Of a DNA stretch of 64,000 bases, positions 11,991-21,429 are shown in pieces. The stretch is from Diphasiastrum complanatum (Eukaryota; Streptophyta; Lycopodiopsida; Lycopodiales; Lycopodiaceae), in contig CM055107.1 in NCBI GenBank assembly GCA_029204225.1, positions 23,827,391 through 23,891,390 on the forward strand, given 5' to 3'. The notes under the pieces are model-generated. The model was not told the origin of the DNA. It ran no database searches and saw only the letters and a program-made list of their open reading frames with translations. Both the position numbers and the translations under genes were made by a program. The first letter of the stretch is position 1; each line of letters starts with the position of its first letter.

Positions 11991-12504
11991 TCTTTGACGA
12001 AGAATTTCGAGAGGAAAAACTTTCGAGTATCTTTCAAAAATCTTTCGTCTATCTTTCAATTTTTTTCTTTCAAATTCTTTTCAAATTTTTAGTTTTCGTT
12101 TTTTCGATCTTTTTTTTATATTTATCAATTAATTATTATGTATTGTTTATTCTTTTTTGGATTTAGTGAATCTCCTTTTATTAAATGCGTATTTGTGCAC
12201 GTGTGATAAAAGGTCATTCATAATTATATTCTCATTAATGACCACGTGGAAGACTACGTAGGCATGTTTACTTTTTAAATTTTAACGGTCTTAATTTAAG
12301 TTGAGATTATCCTTAGCCACCACTTTAATTTATGAAAGTGACAATTGTCGAATCATATTGCCACGTAATCATCGTCTCCACTGTGTCATTGTTAAAATCT
12401 ATTATTTTCTATTTCCATTTTACACTTTCTTTTTATTTTCTTGCTCTCCATCACTCGTTGTTTTCGTGCTCGCTACCGCTCTTCTGCTATCATATTCACG
12501 ATCA
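11991..12504 (+). other. AT-rich LTR-like spacer after gypsy pol
   Basis: T-rich sequence with CACGTG motifs at about 12197 and 12242, followed by a CT-rich leader just upstream of a gag-like frame. Position between a gypsy pol end and a gag-like start suggests an LTR, but I see no second copy and no defined ends. Confidence 0.3.
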
Positions 12505-13685
12505 AAATGGACGCAAGTGCAAACACAAGTGTAACCATCAATTGGTAAATTCGAGCATCTATCCGACTTGCTTCAATTCAATCTTTACTGGATCGTTGCA
12601 GGTTGAGTAACTTGAAAGTGGATCCATCCATAGTGTTTCAGAGGTTAGCACTGAGTTTGTTCACTCCATCCATACGGTTGTTGATTTTGATTTTCAGGTT
12701 ACCTTACGACACACCACCTTTACTGTGAATGAAGCCATATTTTCTGAAGCCCTTGGTTTGCCAACTGATGGGACAGCCAAAGCCACTTCCAAGGATGCTA
12801 TTGATGAGTCGATACTTTTTGTCGAACTGCTTTGTACCTAGCAAGGAGTACAAGATCATCATGGTGAGGGACGTGTAGATGAAGTTTTTCTGCAAGTACG
12901 CGAACTAGGTGCTCTTTATCACTGATGCTGATGCTACAATTTCAGCATAGAATTTTGGCTACATGATTGATGCTCTAGTGGGTCAGCCAGTATGCTTTGG
13001 TTCTATTACATACAAAGCATTTTTGCCTTGGATCAATCATAAGAAGTTTATTGCAATGGGAGCACGTATCTCGTGGTTGTGCAACCATTTCGGCATTCTT
13101 ACTCATACAAAACAAGGTAGTTTGGCAGGTAAAATGCTACGAAGATTGATTTATCGAGTCTTCTGCAGGTTGGTCCTATTCCACCAGTTCAGCCAGCAGA
13201 CTCTAATGCCATGGAAGTTGAGGCAGTACCAGTTTTGAAGGAAGCAAAAGAGGATGCTACTACAGAACCTTCTTCTACGGACGACTCTTTAGCTGTCATT
13301 CTTGTCTCTGTCAGGACCTCACCGAAGCAGAAGGGCTTTGCATCCATGGATGACAAAGAAACTGTCTCCGATAAAGGCAAAGGAACAAAGGAGGAGGCTA
13401 CTGACGTAGAGGAGGACGAAGAAAAAAGCAAAGACAATCTTTGCCAAAGAAATTGTTGGCAAGATCCATGCGTACGACCTACACATACAGGATAGTATGA
13501 TGCAGATGAGTTGGACAGCAACATAGCGATGTTGTCTAAGCAAAATTCATCTCTAGAAGCAAATAATAAAACTTTAAATGAGCGAAATCGCTCACTGGGC
13601 CGACTGCTCCAGAAGTCGAATGAGAAAGCCCAGACTTTCCAAGATAACAATAAGGTGCTCCAAGCCAAATCTGCAGAATTGTAGG
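12505..13685 (+). pseudogene. broken gag-like/plant transposon protein with coiled coil
   Basis: Starting with an ATG near 12507 (MDASANTSV), pieces in different frames read VTLRHTTFTVNEAIFSEALG, FLPWINHKKFIAMGARISWL and an acidic Lys/Glu tract (13211-13495), ending in a predicted coiled coil near 13500-13680 (DELDSNIAMLSKQN, NNKTLNERNRSLGRLL). This composition is common in gag-like proteins of large plant retroelements. Several stops and frameshifts interrupt it. It follows the Tat-like pol fragment, so it may be the next element's gag or an accessory ORF. Precise family is not recognised. Confidence 0.5.
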
Positions 13686-14037
13686 AAATTTTTGATTAAT
13701 TGACAGCCGAACTTAATAAGGTTAGGGTAGAAAAGGCTTCTCTGCAGATCTGCTACATTAAAAATTTAGTGGGACTGAGATGCTTTTATATATCATCGTA
13801 CTACATAACAGTGTTTGTAAATTTATTTGGAATATACATGTACTTGACCTAAAATGTTTTTTTAGTAAAGTTTTGAAAGCAAGGAATCTTAATGGGTATG
13901 TGTTGTTATGCCACAATCTATATATTTTATATGATGCATTTGGGATTGAATGGGGTTTAGGGTTTTAGTTATTGTAATGTAAGTGTGTATGGTGCATTAC
14001 TATTTTTGGAAAATCTAATTTTTTAAACAGTTACTAC
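13686..14037. other. non-coding stretch upstream of the H3-like locus
   Basis: AT-rich with no supported gene. It forms the region upstream of the TATA box at 14038. Confidence 0.4.
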
Positions 14038-14045
14038 TATAAATA
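14038..14045 (+). promoter_or_regulatory. TATA box upstream of the H3-like locus
   Basis: TATAAATA lies 177 bases before the ATG at 14215. With transcription starting about 30 bases downstream, the leader would be about 145 bases, a plausible plant 5' UTR. No octamer or other histone-promoter element was noticed. Confidence 0.45.
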
Positions 14046-14214
14046 GAAATCTCCCAAATGAAAGGTTGCATGGAGCCTCATTTTCAAACTTCACCCTTTC
14101 GATTTCAGAGCTCATCCTATTTTTATGATTTGAATGAGACTAGGCCCGTGCTTAGTGCTCCCACTACCAACATAGATTCCATGTTCTCATTCACCTACAT
14201 AAATGTCTCAGGAC

Positions 14215-14352
14215 ATGGCATGCACAAAACAAACTACTAGAGATCCTAGGATTGCAGCTTTAATGCAACGAAAAACAGTAGCGACATTTGACAAAGAGGC
14301 CAGCCGAGCAGAAGTCCCAGCCATAGCTAAGAAACCCGTTCCTCAACGATGA
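14215..14352 (+). pseudogene. histone H3-like N-terminal tail
   Basis: The ATG opens a 45-codon frame beginning MACTKQTTRD, directly comparable with the H3 tail start (MARTKQTAR), and continuing with QRKTVATFDKEAS and AKKP, which line up with the PRKQLATKAARKS and VKKP blocks of H3. Lysines equivalent to K4, K18/K23 and K36/K37 are partly kept; the K9 and K14 contexts are lost (RDP, AAL). The frame ends in TGA at 14350, where H3 would continue into the RYRPGT region. The histone fold resumes in the same frame about 720 bases downstream. Histone H3 wraps DNA in the nucleosome in the nucleus. A GT at 14338 after codon 41 could be a splice donor, but it is a weak one. I infer one disrupted locus with the downstream fold. 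Confidence 0.7.
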
Positions 14353-14801
14353 ATCTTGCACCGGCCACCTCAATGACAGATGATGCAGATCTACAGATGG
14401 CTGATGTCTTGCAGGAGGAGCCACAACACCTACAGTCGGAGCAGCCGAAGCAAGAGCAGCATCAAGATACGGATGTGGCAGCTACGGAGATAGTTCTCCA
14501 AGTCCAACATCAGGAGATGGACCAACAAGAACAGTTATAGCAACAACAACAATTACATAGTCCCTCCCCAACACACAGCCAACAAAAAGTGGCAATGGAT
14601 TTCCTAGACTCAGAGCTAGGGGCTTCAAGTCCTTTGCCGACCGATTTCTCCGGTCTACTAGATCCGTTGGTTGGTTCACACGGGATGGGACTACCTTCTA
14701 GAAATTCGACACCGTTGCAATCCCTTGAGAATGTTCAAGGCCCAGTAATGGGGCCTATGATGGCCTTGTTGGTGGGATCCGACAAAGACACACTGAGGTG
14801 A
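14327..14801 (+). pseudogene. Q/P-rich frame between the H3-like tail and fold
   Basis: In the next frame a run with one internal stop (TAG at 14538) shows a protein-like composition: Glu/Gln-rich (EEPQHLQSEQPKQEQHQD), a QQQQ run, then Pro/Ser/Leu-rich sequence ending at TGA near 14801. It has an ATG at 14349 overlapping the stop of the tail frame. It may be an insertion, an intron with chance coding potential, or a linker of a fused H3-like protein. No known domain is recognised. Confidence 0.35.
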
Positions 14802-15000
14802 AAAGTCGTAGGTCACGAAACAAGAAGAAGGCGAGAAGACTACTAGAGACTCTGAAAACATCGAGTGGTAATTAAACACAAGTAGCAGAGCCCGATCAAT
14901 CAATCCCAGCGACGGGTAATCAAGCGTAGGCATAAGAGCCCGATCCGGCAATCCCAAAGCAGCTAGTCAATCGAAGACGGACAAGGACCCCACTACCACC

Positions 15001-15336
15001 TTGGACAGGGAAACAGCTTCGAAGGATGTAACCATCCCCACCAAGGCGGTGACGAAAGCCACGAATTCTCAAATGGTTCAAAGAGATCAGACAGTACCAG
15101 AAGTCTCTGAATTTCTTATATTGAGAGGCCCCATGGTTCGCATTGTAAAGGAAGTCATTGATGGATTTAGATTAGGTTTTAGAGTCACAGCAGAGGCTAT
15201 ATCAGCCATCCAAGAAGCTTTTGAGATGTACATCACTCAGCTACTGGTTGATGCTAATTTATGTGCAATTCATAGAAAAAGAGTGACAATATTGTCCAAG
15301 GATCGTTTTTTAGCACGTAGATTGAGGGGCAATTGA
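15001..15336 (+). pseudogene. histone H3-like histone-fold domain
   Basis: The frame (first Met codon at 15073) covers the H3 alphaN helix and the whole fold. SEFLILRGPMVRIVKEV aligns with the STELLIRKLPFQRLVREI part of H3; VTAEAISAIQEAFEMY with alpha2; and LCAIHRKRVTILSKD plus LARRLRG with loop 2 and alpha3, ending within one residue of the canonical H3 C terminus. TAEA and LARRL resemble plant CENH3, while the alpha1-alpha2 spacing equals canonical H3 (no CENH3 loop-1 insertion by my count). No stop interrupts the fold. The normal N-terminal half of this frame is absent and stops lie upstream (about 14808, 14870, 14917), so as it stands it is only translatable from an internal ATG or after splicing to the tail at 14215. 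Confidence 0.8.
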
Positions 15337-16284
15337 TATATTGAATTGTACCAAATTTTGACATCTGTATAAAATACTCTCTTTATTCAAGAAAATTTGT
15401 ATTAAATTTTGTGATCTGTTTTGTTTCTGTCATTCAGCTTGTACTATTTTTTATTTTCGATATTGCACTTTTTATAAAATTTGTCAAATTATTCTATTGT
15501 TTGCAAATTCATTAAAAGCAAAATGAGCACTTTGAAATCATGCCACAGTGCAGATTTTGGCCCTTTGACTAGGTCAAAGGTCCATTCCGCGTCGTGGTGT
15601 GACTCCAACAATCGTTTGAGTGTGACTTTAAGTTTTTTTTCAGCACAAGTGCTTGGTTCTAATCAGGAATTTATAAATTTTTTACTAGTCAAAAGAAAAT
15701 TGCATTCGTACAATTCGCATACATCGACACATAAAACACCCCAGAAAGCTTTGCATTTATGTAATAGGAGATATATACATTGATTGTGAAACATTATCTT
15801 TCATATTTAAAAGATCTTTCAAATTTTTCGATCTAGACTCTGATCCTAAGATCGGTTTCAATATCTCTTGCGCTAAATATGTTGCATCGATATCTTCTTG
15901 GATGAACTATCTATATCTCTAATAGGAGTAGTAATAGTTTGAGAAAAATTATCAAGAAGAGAAAGCAATTTGTAACGATTCTCATAAACTAGCTAATCGA
16001 TATCAAAAGGTGCAAAAAAAATAGTGGAAAAATACTCTAATTTGTCAGATGGAATGTCACTGGCTTTCAAAAACTCCATAAGATTGTCGTTTGTGGACCT
16101 TGAAGAACTTGCCATGTTGAAGTTGATATCAGTTTAGCGCATGTGGATGACTCCACTTGGAAACCCTTAAACTAGGGTGCACGTTGATTCGATATTCCGG
16201 TCTGGGAAAACTAATATCGGTTCAACGCACAACAATGAAAAAAGAAAAATCCTTAGATGAATGGCGCGCGTTGTTGCTGTTTAT
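15337..16284. other. AT-rich non-coding spacer
   Basis: Immediately after the H3-like stop, AT-rich sequence with ATAAAA-type possible polyadenylation motifs near 15370; then unassigned sequence with short frames only. Confidence 0.35.
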
Positions 16285-16765
16285 AGACATACACATACAC
16301 ATACAAATACAAATAATTACACATATACATACATATACACATATATATACATCCAAACACGTACACACATACACATGCACATACATACACATACACATAC
16401 ACACACAAACACATAGTCATACATATACACATAGTCATACACACACACATGCACATACACACACATCGATACAAATACACATACACATCACATATAGACA
16501 GACATACACATACATATACATTAACACATATGCATATATATACATAAACATACATATACACATATACACATACATATACATACACATATGTATTTACATA
16601 CACATACACAGAAATACATATACATAGATATACACATGCACATTCACATATACAAATACATATACACACACATATACATATGCATAGACATACATATATA
16701 CATACAGATGCATACATACCTATACATACTTACACATACATATACACATATACAAACATGTACAT
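16285..16765. repeat. degenerate CACATA/ACATAT minisatellite array
   Basis: About 480 bases of loosely repeated ACACAT, ACATAT and CATACA hexamers with scattered substitutions. It produces long spurious His/Thr/Ile/Tyr frames on the plus strand and Cys/Val frames on the minus strand that should not be taken as proteins. Confidence 0.9.
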
Positions 16766-17501
16766 ATACCAACAGTTATTTAAAGTGATCGGCCCAACCA
16801 TATTAGTACCATATCAGGGCGAATGCCATATTGATCAGTTTGCTGGTTTTTGGTCTATATCTTTAACTAATAAACATACATTATGCATTTGAAAATAAGC
16901 CATATAAAATGTATAGCAAAATGTGAGTGTATAAGTAGTTTGGACTGGTACATGAGTTTTGGGGCAAATCCATGCCATCCCATTACTCATATCTGTAAAC
17001 AGATAATGTACGGTGCTCGTGACTTCTTGAGAAAATCCATGCTATGCAAGAGTCCGCAAACCAACTTATCATTCAAGAGACTTTAAACCATATTCATGAT
17101 TTAGACACTATCAAAAAACCGTTATCTGTAAATGCAAATTACAAAAGCAAGAGTTTGCGACTGTACATTCATACTAAGACTGGGGCAATTCTATGTCGTT
17201 CTGATCTTATAAATGTATACGTTCTTGGCACAAATCCATGTACTTAAAAGAACTTACAATAGGTATGCATATTCTTGTTAAGAAAGTCGTCAAAAGACTG
17301 TTAAAAGAGAATGGTTATCATTATCCATATGGTAAGCATTGATATAGCATTACTTGCCAGAAAAGGAGAAGCATTTATAGTCTATGATTACGAGTCATTC
17401 TGTTTTTTTTTTTAACACTTTGTCAAGAGTAGTAGTTTACTTACTCCGTCACCCTGCATTTTAAGCTTTATCAAAGATCGAAGCATCCATGTGTTACTAA
17501 C
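16766..17501. other. unassigned spacer before the Helitron
   Basis: No supported gene. Contains GGGCAAATCCATGCC at about 16967, the reverse complement of the GGCATGGATTTGCC core that recurs near 50060-50190. Confidence 0.3.
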
Positions 17502-17760
17502 CTGAATGGTAGACGAAACCGATTCTTGTGAGGCGAGCACATTTGCATTTGTTTGCAGTTGAGAAACTTGACCTTCCGTATCCATTTCTAAGAATAGTCA
17601 TTGCATAGTTATACATATAAGAGACATCCCATTAGTGTGATGTATCATCCAAACAGGGTTATTGTTTCTTTACAAAGCATAATATGGAGCTTCGATGTTA
17701 CAAGTGCTATACATACCTTATCTTTGTTGTCTACTGGAGTTTGAACAGTATGCCTAAACC
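17502..17760 (-). other. possible spliced gene fragment (exon-intron-exon), minus strand
   Basis: On the minus strand an exon-like segment ends at 17717 before GTATGT, a 129-base AT-rich intron-like segment ends TTCTTAG at 17588, and a second segment (17587-17502) carries an ATG at 17585 opening MDTEGQVSQLQTNANVLASQ and ends CAG before GTTAGT. The splice-like signals are good and the frame is open to the donor. The protein is not recognised. It lies just upstream of a Helitron; Helitrons often carry captured gene pieces with introns, so this may be one, but that is inference. Confidence 0.35.
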
Positions 17761-18219
17761 CTTCGTGCTATTTATGCTGTAACATTGTATGAAATAGAGA
17801 TAATGGTGAGTATTATCAACATATCAAATTCCGTACAAAGTTCTTTAATGATCAGAGACATGAACACAACATATGGAATTTGATTTAGATCATTTCTACC
17901 AATAGCCATCACTGGAATGCAGCTACGGTGTTTCCATAGCAATATTATATACAAGACTACAAAGATTAAGTAGCTATATCGTTGATATGGAAGCGAGCTA
18001 CAGTTCTTATCATGATTAGCAATGCTGATCAGTGCATTTTGCCCACATTTATCAATGTTGGCAACGCTATCATTCCCCTTGTGTTTGCATCCCTTGGGGT
18101 GAATCGATAGGTCCACTGCCAACATCGTTGGTGGTGCATATAACTTTTGAGTGTTTGGCCGATTATACCACCAGATAGGTGGGCTGCTACCCTCCAATAA
18201 CCCTTCCTTTTTGCCAATG

Positions 18220-20480
18220 CAAGTAGATCATATAATGTCTCTGAATTGCAAGCTTAGGCATGATGTTCTCTTCCTTTTGCAAAGCATGATGATGCATTTG
18301 AATCCATTTGCACAACAGTTTAAGAACGTTGTTCAAATCATGCAGGAAACTTCACAAAGGATATTCGTCTTCATATAGTGTCTAGATGTTTGCAAAGTCG
18401 AACGAATAGGCAATTCAATGTTCCTACAAGTAATGAAATTGCAATATTGATACCTTTAGACAAGACCCCAAGTGATGGACATCGTGACATCATACTACAC
18501 TCCATTCAGGATAGTTTACAGTGGATTACACAACACCATTCATCATATGATGCCTTGCATTTTGTTTCGTTTTTTCCACATGATATGGATGGCTGGTATC
18601 ACGTGATCCCCCATGTTCATGTGAGAGATGATGTACATGATGATGCTCATGCTTATGGACATTCTGATGGCCCAGAGGAACGTTTGAAGGGTGGCCACAA
18701 GACTGTCACGATTTGAGAGTTTTATAGCTACCCTTTGCAAGTTAGAGCAAACCATGTTTCACCCATATATTTGGGTGGGAGGTTGACCTGCAAGAGTCTA
18801 TGTGTGACATGGTAGCAAAAATGGTGCAAAACAATATGAATGGGATCTACAGTAATCAACATAGTTTTCGTAGGGAGATACAGAGTGGGATTGTTGATGC
18901 CCATTCTGCCAGCGATATAGGGCAGCGTATTGTTCTACCATCTCTTATATAGATTCACCACGTCATATGCATCAACAATACCAAGATGCTATGGCCGTCA
19001 TTAGAGAGTTAGGATCTCCCGATCTATTTATCACAATGACCACAAACCCAAATTGGCCGAAAATAAGGAGAGAGTTGAAATATGGACAAACAACAACTAA
19101 TAGGCCTGATTTGGTATTGAGGGTTTTTAGCATGAAGCTACAACATTTGATGGATTTGTTGAAAAAGGATGGGATATTTGGGCGCTCTATAGGGAGTCTT
19201 CATGTTATAGAGTTTCAAAAGAGAGGATTGCCTTACACCCACATTTTGATTATATTGGAGGACAAGAGCAAACCCATCATCGTTGGAGATTATGATTATA
19301 TCGTTTGCACCGAGATTCCAAAGAGGGAGGAAGATCCACTACTATATGAGATAGTGAATAGTTGTATGACACATGGTCCATGCGGAGCATCCTTTCCAAA
19401 TGCCCCATGCATGAAAGATGGAAAGTGTTCAAAGAACTACCCAAGAAGCCTCATTGATGAGACAATGGTGGTAAACGGATATCTTTCGTACAAGTGTAGA
19501 GGCAACGACGAAATAGTACGATCACATGGAGTAGAATTAGACAATAGATGGGTGGTCCCATACAATAGGTGGCTGAGTCTACATTTTAGATGTCACATAA
19601 ATGTAGAAGTATGTGTGCATATACATAGTGTGAAGTATTTGTACAAGTATGTGTATAAAGGACCGGATATAATAACAACAGAGGCTGTGGAGAGCGATTG
19701 TCAGAGCGATTGTTAGACATCAGGTGCGGTGAATGAGATAGAGTAGTTTTTGAATGCATGATATTTCTCAGCGAGTGAAGTCAGGTGGCGGCTATTTGGG
19801 CTTTCTATGGGTGCTCATAAGCCAGTAGTGACCCACTTGGCAGTTCATCTTCTTGGACAAAACCTAATGTTCTTTAGTGATAGAGCAGATTTGGAGAGGT
19901 TGTAGGAGGAGGGGCTGAAAGCACTTTGACATCATTTTTTGAGTTGAATAAAAGTGAGGATGTAGAAGCTCGAGAGTTACTTTACCAAGACTTGCCAAGG
20001 TTGTAATGTACAACAAAGGGTCACGTAGGTGAATCCGTCAGAGCAGGACACAGAAAAATCCCTGCCATTGGACACATGTATTTTGTCAATCCGTCCAAAG
20101 GGGAGCGATTTTATTTACGAGTTCTTTTGGCTCACGTTTGAGGTGCAAGACATTTTCAGGACTTGTGCACAACTGATGGTCAGGTTTTTCCATTATTTAG
20201 AGATGCGTGTAGACACAGGCTTCTTATAAATGATGCGATGGAGTGGAGTAGTTGTTTGTAGGAGGCTATATCATGGGGGACTCCATGCCAACTTCATCTC
20301 ATGTTTGCGGTAATCTTATTGACTTGTGCTCTTGTGGATCCACTAGACCTTTGGAAGAGTGTAGAGCCATATTTGGTAGAGGATTATGCACATGAGTTGG
20401 GATGACCAATAACATTTGAGACAATTATCGTGAGTCAGATTTTGATAGATAGGGCTATTTTGGATGTTGAGATGCATATG
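18220..20480 (+). mobile_element. decayed Helitron (Rep/helicase gene region)
   Basis: Coding pieces run in Helitron order: 18378-18716 with EIAILIPLD, HRDIILHS, SYDALHFVSFFPH and DMDGWY, typical of the region before Rep; the Rep domain at 18967-19716; then further pieces to about 20480 in broken frames (RWRLFGLSMGAHKPVVTHLAVHL, GERFYLRVLLAHV, ALVDPLDLWKSVEPYLVEDY). The helicase motifs themselves are not present in this window portion. No TC start or CTRR hairpin end was identified. Several stops make it non-functional. Confidence 0.85.
18967..19716 (+). pseudogene. Helitron Rep (Helitron_like_N) domain
   Basis: A 249-codon frame with the plant Helitron Rep pattern: QDAMAVIRELGSPDLFITMT and NPNWPKI near the start, an RGLPYTHILI segment around residues 87-96, a Cys-containing middle (GPCGASFPNAPCMKDGKCSKNYP) and KYLYKYVYKG near the end. 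Rep would nick and join single-stranded DNA for rolling-circle transposition. The HUH metal-binding motif should read HxH; here the first His is Tyr (codon TAC at 19234-19236), consistent with a C-to-T change from CAC. That change alone should disable the nickase. The frame ends at a stop near 19716 although homology continues beyond. Confidence 0.85.
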
Positions 20481-20626
20481 CAAGCAGTATGAAAGTCGCT
20501 ACAAAATTTTGCTTTTAGATTCCTAAGAGTGAGGTGGATTTTTGTCCACTATTTCAAGAGGAGATATTTCTTGATGAGAGCATTCAACAGGTGGAGGTTG
20601 AAGTGTGTAGTTCAGTCGGTGACCAA

Positions 20627-20800
20627 CCCTTCCGCCTGTCAAAGAGGGTTAGAACACTGGATAGGTGCCTAACTATATCAAGTTGCAAGATTTAGGTGCA
20701 TTCCACTCTTTTCCCAAACTCTAGACCATTTTAGCACTACTTTCACTAACTCTAATCCACTTAACACTATTTCCCTTAACTCTAACCACATGCATTCATC

Positions 20801-20890
<90 letters not shown>

Positions 20891-21300
20891 AGAGATGGTG
20901 AGTTGAGATGGAGGTTAGCTCAAATGCTCAATGTCATTGCTTATGGAAAAACCTTAACTAGCACAAAGAAAAACAATGGAAACTAGAAACAACAAGCAAA
21001 ACATAACAAGACCATAAGCAAGATTGATTAGCAAATGAGGATGCTTGAGCTCTCAAATTAATAGAGTCTCCTCTTCTCTATTAAGCATGGAAATGGGCTA
21101 CAAATGGTGTCTTTTTATCTTTGGGGTGGCCCTTGCCCCTTGCTTCATATTGGCTACTTGCAAAAGATGGGATTGTAATCCACACCATCCACAAAAAACA
21201 CAAATGAATCTATGGTGTAGGCAGAAACACACCCCACCTACCACCATTTGACTTTTGACTAATCCAAAAGCCTTAGCAACTTAACTTAAGCTTAATTTTG
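20627..21300. repeat. terminal block of repeat R, copy R1
   Basis: The block starts with CCCTTCCGCCTGTCAAAGAG and matches 31443-31970 over its length, including GGATAGGTGCCTA, GGAGGTTAGCTCAAA and AAATGAGGATGCTTG in the same order. It precedes minus-strand R coding sequence, so it is probably the LTR or terminal non-coding part of that element. A (GA)n tract at 20806 lies inside it. Confidence 0.7.
20806..20887. repeat. (GA)n microsatellite
   Basis: About 41 uninterrupted GA units inside the terminal block of R1; the R2 copy has only an imperfect GA-rich patch at the same place. Confidence 0.97.
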
Positions 21301-21429
21301 GCCTTCTAATATTATTTTAATTACATGGCCCAAAGTCAAGTTTATTGCCAAAATTATTTATTTACAAGTGCTCATTGGGCGTAGGATGCCACAACCTCGC
21401 AACTATTTCTACCAAATTTGACTTTTTAT

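Noticed and set aside
16157-16788. Long His/Thr/Tyr-rich and Cys/Val-rich open frames
   Set aside because: They are translations of the CACATA array on both strands; frames stay open only because the repeat lacks stop codons.
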